A DNA stretch of 64,000 nt from Oscillospiraceae bacterium (GCA_022846075.1 AP025582.1:930001-994000), one strand, 5' to 3'. Positions 50,297-61,092 are shown, counted from the stretch's first letter. Notes: generated by a model not told the origin, from the sequence alone. A program made the numbers and translations.

Positions 50297-51781
50297 ATGT
50301 CTATGATCGAGATCAACCATCTGACCTTTGCCTATGAGGGCAGTTACGACAACGTGTTTGAGGACCTGACCCTCCGCCTGGACACCTCCTGGCGGTTGGG
50401 ACTGGTGGGCCGCAACGGCCGGGGAAAGACCACCCTCCTGCGCCTCCTCGCCGGGGAGCTCTCCGGAGGGCGGGCCGTCCGCAGCGGAGTGTCCGCCCGC
50501 TATTTTCCCGCCCCGGTCCGCCGCCCGGACCGGATGACACTGGAGGTGCTGGGGGAGCTGTGCCCCGCGGCGGAGGACTGGGAGATCATCCGGGAGCTCT
50601 CCCTTCTGGATGTGGAGATCGAGGCCCTCTACCGCCCTTTCTCCAGCCTGTCCGGCGGGGAGCAGACCCGGGCCCTCCTCTCCGTCCTCTTTCTGGACGA
50701 GGGGGCCTTTCCCCTCATCGACGAGCCCACCAACCACCTGGACGAGGCGGGCCGCCAAACGGTGGCGGCCTACCTCAAGCGCCAGCGGGGCTTCCTCCTG
50801 GTCTCCCACGACCGGGCCTTCCTGGACGGCTGTGTGGACCACATCCTGGCCCTGGAAAAGACCGGCGTCCGGCTCCAGGCGGGCAATTATTCCGCCTGGC
50901 GGGCCGACACCCAGCGTCGCACAGCCTGGGAGGCCCAGCGGGACGCCCAGCTCAAGCGGGAGATCGGCCAGCTCAGGGACGCCGCCCGCCGGACGGGGGA
51001 CTGGTCGGAGAAGGTGGAAAAGACCAAGAACGCTGGGGCCGCGGCCTCCGGGCTGAAGGCGGACAAGGGCCGCGTGGGCCATATGGCGGCCAAGATGATG
51101 CGCCGCTCCAAGGCCATCGAAGCCCGCCGCCTCTCCGCCGCCGAGGAGAAGGAGACCCTTCTCCGAAACGTGGAGGAGGCCGAGCCCCTGAAGCTCCGCC
51201 CCCTGGCCTTCCAGGGCCCCCGCCTCCTGGAGCTGCGGGAGGCCGCCCCCATCTACGGCGGCAGACCAGTGTGCCCGCCCGTCTCTCTCACCCTGGCCCC
51301 CGGCGAGCGGGTGGCCCTCACCGGCCCAAACGGCTGCGGAAAGACCAGCCTTTTAAAGCTCCTGCTGGGCGGGGAGCTGGACCACACGGGGGAGGTGCTG
51401 CGTCCCGCCCGCCTCACCGTCTCCTATCTGCCCCAGGACACTTCCTTCCTCCGGGGGAGCCTGGAAGAAGCCATGGAGACGTGGGAGGTGGACCCGGTCC
51501 TCTGCCGGGCCATCCTCCGCAAGCTGGGGCTGGAGCGCCGCCAGTTTGAAAAGGACCTGTCTGGGTACAGCGCGGGGCAGAAAAAGAAGGTCCTTTTGGC
51601 CCGGAGCCTCTGCCAAAGCGCCCACCTCTACGTGTGGGACGAACCCCTCAATTATATCGATCTCTGGTCCCGCCAGCAGGTGGAGGAACTGATCCTGGAG
51701 TACCGGCCTACTCTGATCTTCGTGGAGCACGACCGGGCCTTTCGGGAGACGGTGGCCACCCGGACGGTGGAACTGGGCTGA
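50297..51781 (+). CDS. ABC-F type ribosomal protection protein (Lsa/CplR-like)
   Basis: A 494-residue protein with two ABC domains and no membrane part. Domain 1 has Walker A GRNGRGKT, signature SSLSGGEQTR and PLIDEPTNHLD. A charged interdomain linker (about 215-300, with KTKNAGAAASGLKADKG) is the segment that reaches into the ribosomal tunnel in this class. Domain 2 has GPNGCGKTS, YSAGQKKK and WDEPLNYID. Phrases such as RELSLLDVEIEALYRPFSSLSGGE closely resemble Lsa-family proteins, which protect against lincosamides, streptogramin A and pleuromutilins. The substrate spectrum is inferred. ATG 50297 follows GAAAGGAG; the frame is open back to 50135, but without a ribosome site. Confidence 0.88.
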   Translation: MSMIEINHLTFAYEGSYDNVFEDLTLRLDTSWRLGLVGRNGRGKTTLLRLLAGELSGGRAVRSGVSARYFPAPVRRPDRMTLEVLGELCPAAEDWEIIRELSLLDVEIEALYRPFSSLSGGEQTRALLSVLFLDEGAFPLIDEPTNHLDEAGRQTVAAYLKRQRGFLLVSHDRAFLDGCVDHILALEKTGVRLQAGNYSAWRADTQRRTAWEAQRDAQLKREIGQLRDAARRTGDWSEKVEKTKNAGAAASGLKADKGRVGHMAAKMMRRSKAIEARRLSAAEEKETLLRNVEEAEPLKLRPLAFQGPRLLELREAAPIYGGRPVCPPVSLTLAPGERVALTGPNGCGKTSLLKLLLGGELDHTGEVLRPARLTVSYLPQDTSFLRGSLEEAMETWEVDPVLCRAILRKLGLERRQFEKDLSGYSAGQKKKVLLARSLCQSAHLYVWDEPLNYIDLWSRQQVEELILEYRPTLIFVEHDRAFRETVATRTVELG

Positions 51782-51825
51782 GCCCGGCGGCATGTTGCCG
51801 CCGGGGGCTGGAAAGGTCTCAATCA

Positions 51826-51862
51826 AAAAGCGCCGTGCCCCGAAAAGGGGCACGGCGCTTTT
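51826..51862. terminator. bidirectional intrinsic terminator
   Basis: AAAAGCGCCGTGCCCC at 51826-51841 pairs with GGGGCACGGCGCTTTT at 51847-51862. Another hairpin (AGCCCGGCGGCA against TGCCGCCGGGGGCT) lies at 51781-51809 just after the stop codon. Confidence 0.9.
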
Positions 51863-51870
51863 GCGCGGTT

Positions 51871-53256
51871 TTATTTCTCCGATGTTTCCGCCCTGTCGGG
51901 CAGACGGCCCTTACCGGTATACTCCCGGAAGAGCTTGACGAACTTGCCGCTGAGGAGCAGGAGGGCGATCATATTGGGAATGACGATGAAGCCCACCGCC
52001 ATATCCGCCAGGGACCAGATAGCCTCGATGGGCATGGTCACGGCCAGGATAGGGGGCACGAAGAAGAACCACTGGAGATACTTTACGCTCTTCTCCCCGA
52101 ACAGGTATTCCACGCTGGTGCGGTATTCCACGAAGAAGCCCAGGTAGCTGGAGTAGGTGAACAGGATGACGGCGATACAGAGGATCCAGGTGCCCCACTC
52201 GCCCCACACGCTGCGGAAGGCGGCGAAGGTGAGGATAACGCCCGTCTCGCCGCTGCTCCACACGCCGCTGGTGATGATGGCCAAGGCAGTGAGGGTGCAG
52301 ATCAGGACGGTGTCGATGAACACCTCCACGATGCCGTACATGCCCTGGTGGACGGGATGGTCGGTCTGGGCGGTGGCGTGGACGGTGGCAGCGGTGCCCT
52401 CGCCGGCCTCATTGGAGAAGATGCCCCGGGAGGCGCCGCGGGCCACGGCCAGGGAGATGGTGGAACCCAGGAAGCCGCCCACGGCGGGGGCGGGGGCAAA
52501 GGCATAACGGAAGATCATGCCGAAGGCCTCAGGGATGCTGCGGAAGTTGGCCACGATGACCACCAGGGTGCCCAAGATGTAGAGGACGCACATGGGGGGT
52601 ACCACCTTGCCGCAGAAGGCGCCGATCTTCTTCACGCCGCCCCGGAGGATGATGAACAGGCTCAGGGCCACCAGCACCACGCCGCTGACCAGCAGGGGAA
52701 TATGGAACACGTCCTGTGCGGAGGTGGCCAGGGTGTTGGTCTGCACGAAGCAGGCGTCGGTGACCACCAGGATGAACAGGGCCACGGCGTAGAAGCCGCC
52801 CAGGAACTTGCCCAGGCCGCCACCCAGGCCCTCCTTGATGTAGTGCATGGGTCCGCCGTAGAACTCGCCGTTCTCACCCTTCTTGCGGTAAGCCACGGAG
52901 AGGGTGACCTCGGCCATCTTGGTCATCATGCCCACCAGGGCGATGATCCACATCCAGAACACGGCGCCGGGGCCGCCCACGGCGATGGCGGCGGCCACGC
53001 CCGCGATGTTGCCGCTGCCCACGGTGCCGGCCAGCACGGTGGAGAGGGCCTGGAAGGGGCGGAGCATCCCCTCACCGGCGTCCGCCGGCTTGTCCTTGCG
53101 GAACAGCTCCCCAAAGGTCTTTTTCCAGATGGTCTTGATCCCGGTGAACTGGAAGAATCCGGTGCGGATGGTGAGGTAGAGGCCCACGCCGATCATCAGG
53201 ATCATCAACGGGGTCCCCCAAAGGAACTCGGTCACGTTTACCAGCCAGTCAAACAT
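51871..53256 (-). CDS. alanine/glycine:cation symporter family protein
   Basis: A 461-residue polytopic membrane transporter of the AGCS family. Signatures include RTGFFQFTGIKTIWKKTFG near residues 31-49, the sodium/substrate region FQALSTVLAGTVGSGNIAGVAAAIAVGGPGAVFWMW, and MHYIKEGLGG. Members import alanine, glycine or D-serine with Na+ or H+. It lies 44 nt downstream of the diaminopropionate ammonia-lyase gene with AAGGAGGAA before its ATG, so it probably supplies a substrate of that enzyme. Confidence 0.92.
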   Translation of the reverse strand: MFDWLVNVTEFLWGTPLMILMIGVGLYLTIRTGFFQFTGIKTIWKKTFGELFRKDKPADAGEGMLRPFQALSTVLAGTVGSGNIAGVAAAIAVGGPGAVFWMWIIALVGMMTKMAEVTLSVAYRKKGENGEFYGGPMHYIKEGLGGGLGKFLGGFYAVALFILVVTDACFVQTNTLATSAQDVFHIPLLVSGVVLVALSLFIILRGGVKKIGAFCGKVVPPMCVLYILGTLVVIVANFRSIPEAFGMIFRYAFAPAPAVGGFLGSTISLAVARGASRGIFSNEAGEGTAATVHATAQTDHPVHQGMYGIVEVFIDTVLICTLTALAIITSGVWSSGETGVILTFAAFRSVWGEWGTWILCIAVILFTYSSYLGFFVEYRTSVEYLFGEKSVKYLQWFFFVPPILAVTMPIEAIWSLADMAVGFIVIPNMIALLLLSGKFVKLFREYTGKGRLPDRAETSEK

Positions 53257-53300
53257 CTTTTTTCCTCCTTACATATTCTCTTTTCTCTTCTCTCAATGGG

Positions 53301-54515
53301 TCAAAAGCTGGGGTAGGCGCCGTCCCACACGATCCGGCGGTACCCGGCACGGTCGGTGTCTCCCTCGGTGGAGATGCACAGGACTCTGGAATTTCCGTCC
53401 AGCTGAAGCTCCTCCCGCAGCCAGTCCAAGCTCCTGTTCTGCATGACCTCGGCCACCAGGCCCAGCGTGGCGGCGCCGCTCTCCCCGGAGACTACCCGGG
53501 GATCTCCCGCCAGGGGGTTGCCCAGCACCCGCATGCCCTTGGCGGCGGTGTAGTCGGGGCAGGAGACGAAATGGTCGGCGTGGTCGGCCAGGACCTTCCA
53601 GCCGATGGTGCAGGGCTCTCCGCAGGCCAGGCCGGCCATAATGGTATCCATGCCGTCGGAGACAAAGCGGAGCCGGCCGTCGTTGGCCCGGGCGGTGCGG
53701 TAGAGGCAGTCGGCCTTGTTGGGCTCCACGATGGTGATGATGGGCCGGTCCTTCTCCCCGTAATAGTCACTGAGGAAGCCGGTGACGCCGCCGGACATGG
53801 CGCCCACGCCCGCCTGCAGGAACACGTGAGTGGGCCGCTCTACCTGATGCTCCCGCAGCTGTTCCACCGCCTCCAGGGCCATGGTGGTGTAACCCTGCAT
53901 GATCCAGGCGGGGATGTCCTCATAGCCCTCCCAGGCGGTGTCCTGGACCATGACCCAGCCGTACTGTTCCGCGCCTTGATTGGCCAGGCGCACCGCGTCG
54001 TCGTAGTTCAAATCGGTGATGGAGGCCTCGGCGCCCAGGGCCCGGATGTTCTCCAGCCGCTCCAGGGCGGAGCCCTTGGGCATGTAGACCACCGCTTTCT
54101 GCCGCAGCCGGTTGGCCGTCCAGGCCACGCCCCGGCCGTGGTTGCCGTCGGTGGCGGTGACAAAGGTGATCTCCCCCAGCTTTTGCCGCACGGCGTCGCT
54201 CACCATTTTCTCATAGGGCAGGTCCTTCAGCGCTACCCCCAGCCGCCCGGCGATGTAGCTGCCGATGGCAAAGCTCCCGCCCAGCACCTTGAAGGCGTTC
54301 AGGCCGAAACGGTAGCTTTCGTCCTTGACGTATACGCCCCCCAGGCCCAGCGCCCCGGCCAGGCCGGACAGGTCCGCCAGGGGAGTGACGCCGTACTCCG
54401 GGAAGCTGGCGTGAAAGGCGCGCGCCTGCTTCGCCGCCTCAAGACCGAAGGCGGAAACGTCGCTGAGCCCCTGGGTCCGCCTGGGGCGGTGGACCGCTTT
54501 GAAACACTCGTCCAT
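53301..54515 (-). CDS. dpaL: diaminopropionate ammonia-lyase
   Basis: A 404-residue PLP-dependent lyase of the YgeX type that converts 2,3-diaminopropionate (and in relatives D-serine) to pyruvate and ammonia. The PLP lysine is in RFGLNAFKVLGGSFA near residue 70. The phosphate-binding loop TATDGNHGRGVAW, the aspartate/glycine segment LQAGVGAMSGGVTG, and CLYRTARANDGRL are present. GAGGAGG precedes ATG 54515. It heads an operon with the AGCS symporter and is divergent from a GntR-type regulator that likely controls it. Confidence 0.9.
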   Translation of the reverse strand: MDECFKAVHRPRRTQGLSDVSAFGLEAAKQARAFHASFPEYGVTPLADLSGLAGALGLGGVYVKDESYRFGLNAFKVLGGSFAIGSYIAGRLGVALKDLPYEKMVSDAVRQKLGEITFVTATDGNHGRGVAWTANRLRQKAVVYMPKGSALERLENIRALGAEASITDLNYDDAVRLANQGAEQYGWVMVQDTAWEGYEDIPAWIMQGYTTMALEAVEQLREHQVERPTHVFLQAGVGAMSGGVTGFLSDYYGEKDRPIITIVEPNKADCLYRTARANDGRLRFVSDGMDTIMAGLACGEPCTIGWKVLADHADHFVSCPDYTAAKGMRVLGNPLAGDPRVVSGESGAATLGLVAEVMQNRSLDWLREELQLDGNSRVLCISTEGDTDRAGYRRIVWDGAYPSF

Positions 54516-54533
54516 CAAATCCCTCCTCAAACT

Positions 54534-54555
54534 GATATGCAATATATCGCATATC
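54534..54555 (-). promoter_or_regulatory. palindromic operator candidate downstream of the dpaL -10
   Basis: GATATGC at 54534-54540 is inverted as GCATATC at 54549-54555, separated by eight bases. It lies between the -10 (54564-54569) and the ribosome site of dpaL, where a bound repressor would block transcription. Confidence 0.6.
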
Positions 54556-54563
54556 GCAATCAA

Positions 54564-54592
54564 AATATAGCATGGTTTTTGGATGCCGTCAA
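54564..54592 (-). promoter_or_regulatory. promoter for the dpaL operon
   Basis: Minus strand: TTGACG, a 17-nt spacer and TATATT with an upstream TGC (extended -10). Confidence 0.75.
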
Positions 54593-54665
54593 CAAAAACA
54601 AAAAGGCTTTGCACAACTAAAATTTTTTGTGCATTTTTGTGTCCGCCTTTTTCCCCCCTCGATGG

Positions 54666-54695
54666 TTGCACGATGGCGCTTGGGTGTGCTATGAT
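54666..54695 (+). promoter_or_regulatory. promoter for the GntR regulator
   Basis: TTGCAC at 54666-54671, an 18-nt spacer and TATGAT at 54690-54695 with TGC just before (extended -10). It is 40 nt before the start codon. Confidence 0.5.
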
Positions 54696-54735
54696 TGAAA
54701 AAACAATATTTCCAGAGATTAAGGAGCAGACCAAT

Positions 54736-55425
54736 ATGCCGATACCACAAGAGAGTGCCCCCATTGAGCGCCTCAACGCCAAGGAGCGGGTGCTCCAGAC
54801 CTTGTCCGCCTGGATGGTGGACGGGACCCTGGAGCCGGGGGAGCGGATCTATGACGAGGAGCTCTCCAAATATTTTCATGTGAGCCGCACCCCGGTGCGG
54901 GAGGCCCTGCAGGTCCTCTCGGAAAAAAAGCTGGTGGAGATCCTCCCCGGCCGGGGCACCCGGGTGGCCCCCATCAACCTGGAGGAGATGCGGCAGATCT
55001 ATCCTCTGCTGTCCAACCTTCACGGCTTTGCGGTGGAGCTGGCCTTCGACCGGGTGACCCCGGAGGTCATCCGAAGGCTGGAGGAGCGCAACGAGGCCCT
55101 GGGGCGGGCCATCGCCGAGGGGAGCCTTGCCCAGGTCCAGGAGGCCGACCGGCTCTTCCACCAGGAGCTGATCTCACTGGCGGAGAACCACTATCTGGCG
55201 GCCTATATCGACGACCTGGGCCTTCATGTGGACCGGACCGAGACCCAGTTCTTTAAACGGGAGGACTTCCGGGGCCAGTCGGTGGAGGGCCACCGGTGCA
55301 TCATCGCCGCCCTGGCCGCCGGAGACCGGGCGGGGGCCGTCCGGGCCACGGAGGAGAACTGGATGCTCAACTTCCGCCTGGTGATCGAGGGCCTGCTCCG
55401 CCGGGAGCGGGAAGAACAAATCTAG
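54736..55425 (+). CDS. GntR family transcriptional regulator, FCD (FadR) type
   Basis: A 229-residue regulator. The N-terminal winged helix shows LQTLSAWMVDGTLEPGERIYDEELSKYFHVSRTPVREALQVLSEKKLVEILPGRGTRVAP (about residues 18-77). The C-terminal FCD ligand-binding domain (about 85-220) contains an Asp/His set typical of metal-containing FCD folds, including DRLFHQELISLAEN and GHRCIIAALAAGD. AAGGAG lies nine bases before ATG 54736. Divergence from dpaL and the palindrome in between suggest that it senses an amino acid and represses dpaL-AGCS. Confidence 0.9.
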   Translation: MPIPQESAPIERLNAKERVLQTLSAWMVDGTLEPGERIYDEELSKYFHVSRTPVREALQVLSEKKLVEILPGRGTRVAPINLEEMRQIYPLLSNLHGFAVELAFDRVTPEVIRRLEERNEALGRAIAEGSLAQVQEADRLFHQELISLAENHYLAAYIDDLGLHVDRTETQFFKREDFRGQSVEGHRCIIAALAAGDRAGAVRATEENWMLNFRLVIEGLLRREREEQI

Positions 55426-55446
55426 CATCGTTATACGGCAGCGCGT

Positions 55447-55484
55447 AAAAAAGCACCGTGTCCAATTTGGACACGGTGCTTTTT
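55447..55484. terminator. bidirectional intrinsic terminator
   Basis: AAAAAGCACCGTGTCC pairs with GGACACGGTGCTTTTT around AATTT. It serves the gntR gene and the convergent pyrophosphatase gene. Confidence 0.92.
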
Positions 55485-55502
55485 CTTGTTTTAAAATGTC
55501 TC

Positions 55503-57641
<2,139 letters not shown>

Positions 57642-57700
57642 TTTCTTTCCAACTCCTTTTGCGTTTCGGGGCATCGCCCCGTCCAATAGACAACGACGCA

Positions 57701-57729
57701 ATTTTATCAACTCAGTGCACATTTTGCAA
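57701..57729 (-). promoter_or_regulatory. promoter for hppA
   Basis: Minus strand: TTGCAA, a 17-nt spacer and TAAAAT, about 60 nt upstream of the TTG start. Confidence 0.65.
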
Positions 57730-58054
57730 GGTCTTACCCGATTTTAACCCTTTTCCCTTACGCTTTTTGACGAAATACCCAAAACGCGGCGGGGGAAATG
57801 TCTGGGAATGTGCAATTTGACCGCCGGTATGGCGGGCCCTGCCGAACCCTGGCGGAGCGGATAAAACAGGGGCCGGAAAAACTGTGTTGTAAGAAATAAT
57901 TACATATAGTAACGTCAATTCACACAAAAAGGAACGGCTATTTTTAGAATATTTACATATTGAAAAAATATATGACCTAATGTTATTATAAGTTACACAA
58001 GGTAATAAAAAATAAACCTTGCAAAAATGAAACAAGTGAAAGGGAGTATTTACT
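57730..58054 (+). promoter_or_regulatory. tryptophanase upstream region and promoter
   Basis: 325 nt without a gene, becoming AT-rich after 57880. A likely promoter is TTGAAA at 57960-57965, an 18-nt spacer and TATTAT at 57984-57989. A hairpin CAAGGT/ACCTTG (57998-58021) follows in a leader of about 60 nt. No TnaC-like peptide with a tryptophan codon was found, so the E. coli attenuation mode is not supported. Confidence 0.5.
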
Positions 58055-59449
58055 ATGCCGGAGATCAGAGATTTTCAAACCGCTGAGAATTTCCGCATCA
58101 AAGTCGTGGAACCCATCAAGAAAACCACCCGCGCCCAGCGGGAAGAGGCCCTGAAGCTGGCCCAGTACAACGCCTTCCGCCTGAAGGCTGAGGACGTGTA
58201 TGTGGACTGCATCACCGACTCCGGCACCACCGCCATGAGCACCGAGCAGTGGTCGGCCATGATGCTGGGTGACGAGAGCTACGCCGGGGCCAAGAGCTTC
58301 TACAAGCTTGAGGCCTCCGCCCAGGAAGTCTTTGGGATGCCCTACGTCCAGCCCACCCACCAGGGCCGCGGCGCCGACTTCATCATGGCCCAGTACTACG
58401 CCAAGCCCGGCAAGTACGCCGTGGGCAACATGCACTTCGACACCTTCCACGGCAACGCCGAGATCCTGGGCGCCATCCCCGTGGACTGCGTCATCGACGC
58501 CGGCCTGGACGCCTCCAGCCCCGCCGAGGACTTCAAGGGGGACATCGACCTTAAGAAGGTTCAGAAGATCCTGGACGACCACGGCGAGGACGCCATCTCG
58601 GTCATCATCATCACCGTGACCTGCAACAACAACGGCGGCCAGCCCGTGTCCATGGCCAACATCCGCGCCGTCAGCGAGTTCGCCAAGGCCCACAAGATCC
58701 CCCTGGTCATCGACAGCGCCCGCCTGGCGGAGAACGCCTGGTTCATCAAGCACCGGGAGCCCGGCTACGCCGACAAGGATATCCGGGAGATCACCCGGGA
58801 GATGTTCTCCTACTGCGAGACCGCCACCATGAGCTCCAAGAAGGACGGCCTTGTGAACATCGGCGGCCTGATCGTCACCCGGAACCACGACTTCTACCTC
58901 TATTCTAACGTCCAGGCCATCGTCCACGAGGGCTTCATTACTTACGGCGGCCAGTCCGGTCGTGACATGGAGGCCCTGGCCGTGGGCCTGCGGGAGGCCA
59001 CCACCGACGCCTACCTGGATACCCGCATCGCCCAGGTCAAGTATCTCGGCGACCAGTTGCGGGAGAAGGGCATCCCCATCGTGGAGCCCGCCGGCGGCCA
59101 TGGCATCTATGTGGACGCCCGCCGGTTCTTCCCCCAGATCCCCCAGTACGAGTTCCCGGCCCAGCGGTTGGTGGTGGCCCTCTATGAGGAGGCCGGCATC
59201 CGGGCCGTGGAGATGGGCGCCTGCGCCTTTGGCGGCAAGGACGCCGAGGGCAACCCCATCTGGCCCGAGCTGGAGCTCATGCGGATCTCGGTCTCCCGCC
59301 GGGTGTACACCAACAACCACCTGGACTGCATCGTCAACGCCATGGAGTACATCTATGCCCACCGGGATGAGTACAAGGGCATGAAGATGATCTACGAAGG
59401 CCCCATCACCGCCCTGCGCCACTTCACCGCCGGTTTCGAGCTGCTCTGA
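58055..59449 (+). CDS. tnaA: tryptophanase (tryptophan indole-lyase)
   Basis: A 464-residue PLP enzyme of the beta-eliminating lyase family, cleaving L-tryptophan to indole, pyruvate and ammonia. Key elements are TDSGTTAMS, PTHQGRGAD, the PLP lysine in ATMSSKKDGLVNIGG and RHFTAGFEL at the C-terminus. The close relative tyrosine phenol-lyase is argued against by three positions: Asp in NMHFDTF where it has Thr124, Met in AVEMGA where it has Arg381, and His in RHFTA where it has Phe. The overall text (GDIDLKK, EMFSY, DMEALAVGLREA) is nonetheless rather lyase-like. AAAGGGAG precedes the ATG. Confidence 0.85.
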   Translation: MPEIRDFQTAENFRIKVVEPIKKTTRAQREEALKLAQYNAFRLKAEDVYVDCITDSGTTAMSTEQWSAMMLGDESYAGAKSFYKLEASAQEVFGMPYVQPTHQGRGADFIMAQYYAKPGKYAVGNMHFDTFHGNAEILGAIPVDCVIDAGLDASSPAEDFKGDIDLKKVQKILDDHGEDAISVIIITVTCNNNGGQPVSMANIRAVSEFAKAHKIPLVIDSARLAENAWFIKHREPGYADKDIREITREMFSYCETATMSSKKDGLVNIGGLIVTRNHDFYLYSNVQAIVHEGFITYGGQSGRDMEALAVGLREATTDAYLDTRIAQVKYLGDQLREKGIPIVEPAGGHGIYVDARRFFPQIPQYEFPAQRLVVALYEEAGIRAVEMGACAFGGKDAEGNPIWPELELMRISVSRRVYTNNHLDCIVNAMEYIYAHRDEYKGMKMIYEGPITALRHFTAGFELL

Positions 59450-59497
59450 TCGAAGCCGTCCCCAGGTAAGAACGGACCTGTGTGTAATGGTGTCCCT

Positions 59498-59526
59498 CCT
59501 GACGGAAGGGTGCCCCCTCCGTCAGG
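59498..59526 (+). other. hairpin between tnaA and the transporter gene
   Basis: CCTGACGGA at 59498-59506 pairs with TCCGTCAGG at 59518-59526. There is no T-run, so it is probably an RNA stability or processing element within the operon. Confidence 0.45.
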
Positions 59527-59554
59527 GGCGGACGTCGGGAAAGGGAGGGAACCC

Positions 59555-60940
59555 ATGTCAAAAGAAGTATCCACAGCCAAAGTGACGCCTCCTGGTCAAC
59601 GGGAGCAATTCGGCAGCCGCATCGCCTTCGTCCTGGCCTCTATGGGCGGAGCCATCGGCTTGGGAAATGTCTGGAAGTTCCCCTACATGGTCGGCCGCTA
59701 CGGCGGCGCAGCGTTCATTGTCGTGTACATCATCGCCCTGCTCGTGATCGGCGCTCCGGTGCTGATGACGGAGTTCGCCATCGGCCGGAAGACCGGCACC
59801 AGCTATACCAGCGCCCTCAAACAGCTCCTTCCGGGTACCAAGTGGTACCTGCTGGGCATCATCGGCGTCATCGCCCTGACCCTGACCCTGGGCTTCTACG
59901 GCGGGATCGCTGGCTGGACCGCGGCCTACCTGATCAAGTCCGTGACCGGTACCTTTGTCGGGATGGACGCCGCCCAGGTGGGCGGGGTCTTCGGTGAATT
60001 CATCGCCGACCCTGTCCAGGTCATCTTCTGGCTGGCGTTTATGCTGATCATCACCACCTTCGTCGTTGTGCGGGGGGTGAAGGGCGGCATTGAAAAGGTA
60101 TGCAACGTCCTGCTTCCCGTCCTGTTCGTCATGATTATTTTCCTGGCCATCCGCTCCGTCCTGCTCCCCGGCGCCGGGGCGGGGCTGGAATTCTACCTCA
60201 TGCCCAAGATTGAGAACCTCAACGGCGAAACCATTGTGGCCGGCGTGGGACAAGCGCTGTTCACCCTGGGGGTGGGCGCCGGCAACCTGGTGATCTACGG
60301 CAGCTATCTGGATCGGAAAAAGAGCCTGGGCAGCAGCACCATCATGGTGGGCCTGGGCGATACCATGGCCGCCATCCTCTTCGGCTTCATCATTTTCCCC
60401 GCCTGCGTCTCCTTCGGCATCGAGGCCGGCATGGGCCCCCCGCTGGTCTTCATCACCCTGCCCACCATCTTCGCCCAGATGAAGTTCGGCATGCTGTTTT
60501 CCACCATCTTCTTCCTGCTGCTCTTCTTCGCCTGCCTCACCTCCACCATCTGCATCATGGAGGCCATCGTGGGCTTCTTCACGGACGAGCTGAAGATCGA
60601 GCGGAAGAAAGCCACCATCATCGTGGCCCTCATCGTCTTTGCCGTGGGCGTGCTGATGATGCTCTCCTTCGGCCTGCTGTCCGGCGTGTCGATTTTCGGC
60701 CGCAGCATCTTCGACTTCACCAACGACGTGCTGGTCTCGGCCATCCTGCTGCCCCTGGGCGCCCTGATGATGATCATCCTGGTGGGCTGGGTCATCAAGC
60801 CCAAAGTCCTCGTGGATGAGATCAACCTGGGCGAGGGCATCAAGTTCAACCGCCTGTATGTCGTCCTGGTCAAGTACATCGTGCCCGTGGTCATCGCCGC
60901 GGTCTTTGTACAGCTGGTCGTCAACCTGATTTCTGCCTGA
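59555..60940 (+). CDS. NSS family sodium-dependent amino acid transporter
   Basis: A 461-residue LeuT-fold transporter with about twelve helices. It opens with FGSRIAFVLASMGGAIGLGNVWKFPYMVGRYGGAAF, where helix 1 residues bind Na+ and substrate. It has EFAIGRKTGTSY, the helix 6 region QALFTLGVGAGNLVIYGSY, and the helix 8 region FACLTSTICIMEAIVGF. MhsT/TnaT-type bacterial members carry hydrophobic or aromatic amino acids. Its location directly behind tnaA points to tryptophan uptake. GGGAGGGAA lies before ATG 59555. Confidence 0.9.
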   Translation: MSKEVSTAKVTPPGQREQFGSRIAFVLASMGGAIGLGNVWKFPYMVGRYGGAAFIVVYIIALLVIGAPVLMTEFAIGRKTGTSYTSALKQLLPGTKWYLLGIIGVIALTLTLGFYGGIAGWTAAYLIKSVTGTFVGMDAAQVGGVFGEFIADPVQVIFWLAFMLIITTFVVVRGVKGGIEKVCNVLLPVLFVMIIFLAIRSVLLPGAGAGLEFYLMPKIENLNGETIVAGVGQALFTLGVGAGNLVIYGSYLDRKKSLGSSTIMVGLGDTMAAILFGFIIFPACVSFGIEAGMGPPLVFITLPTIFAQMKFGMLFSTIFFLLLFFACLTSTICIMEAIVGFFTDELKIERKKATIIVALIVFAVGVLMMLSFGLLSGVSIFGRSIFDFTNDVLVSAILLPLGALMMIILVGWVIKPKVLVDEINLGEGIKFNRLYVVLVKYIVPVVIAAVFVQLVVNLISA

Positions 60941-60961
60941 GCCATCGCTCTTCCTCTCTCC

Positions 60962-61005
60962 GGCCGGCGGCCCGCGCGTTACGCGCGGGCCGCCGGCCTC
61001 TTTTT
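60962..61005 (+). terminator. intrinsic terminator of the tna operon
   Basis: GGCCGGCGGCCCGCGCG pairs with CGCGCGGGCCGCCGGCC around TTA and is followed by TCTTTTT. Confidence 0.92.
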
Positions 61006-61012
61006 GATCCCC

Positions 61013-61041
61013 TAGACTTTTCCATCCATTTATAGTATAAT
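61013..61041 (+). promoter_or_regulatory. promoter for the YheO/DauR-like regulator
   Basis: TAGACT at 61013-61018, a 17-nt spacer and TATAAT at 61036-61041. The inverted repeat ATTCC-GCGT-GGAAT at 61050-61063, just downstream of the predicted start of transcription, could be an autoregulatory site. Confidence 0.6.
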
Positions 61042-61092
61042 TAGTAAAAATTCCGCGTGGAATGGAACGCCCGTTGGGAGGAGACAGAGCCT

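Noticed and set aside
57730-58054. TnaC-type leader peptide upstream of tnaA
   Set aside because: No short frame with a tryptophan codon and ribosome site was found between the predicted promoter and the tnaA start.
58055-59449. Annotation as tyrosine phenol-lyase
   Set aside because: Asp replaces Thr124, Met replaces Arg381 and His replaces the Phe of the C-terminal RFFTA motif, all pointing to tryptophanase; some uncertainty is kept in the confidence.
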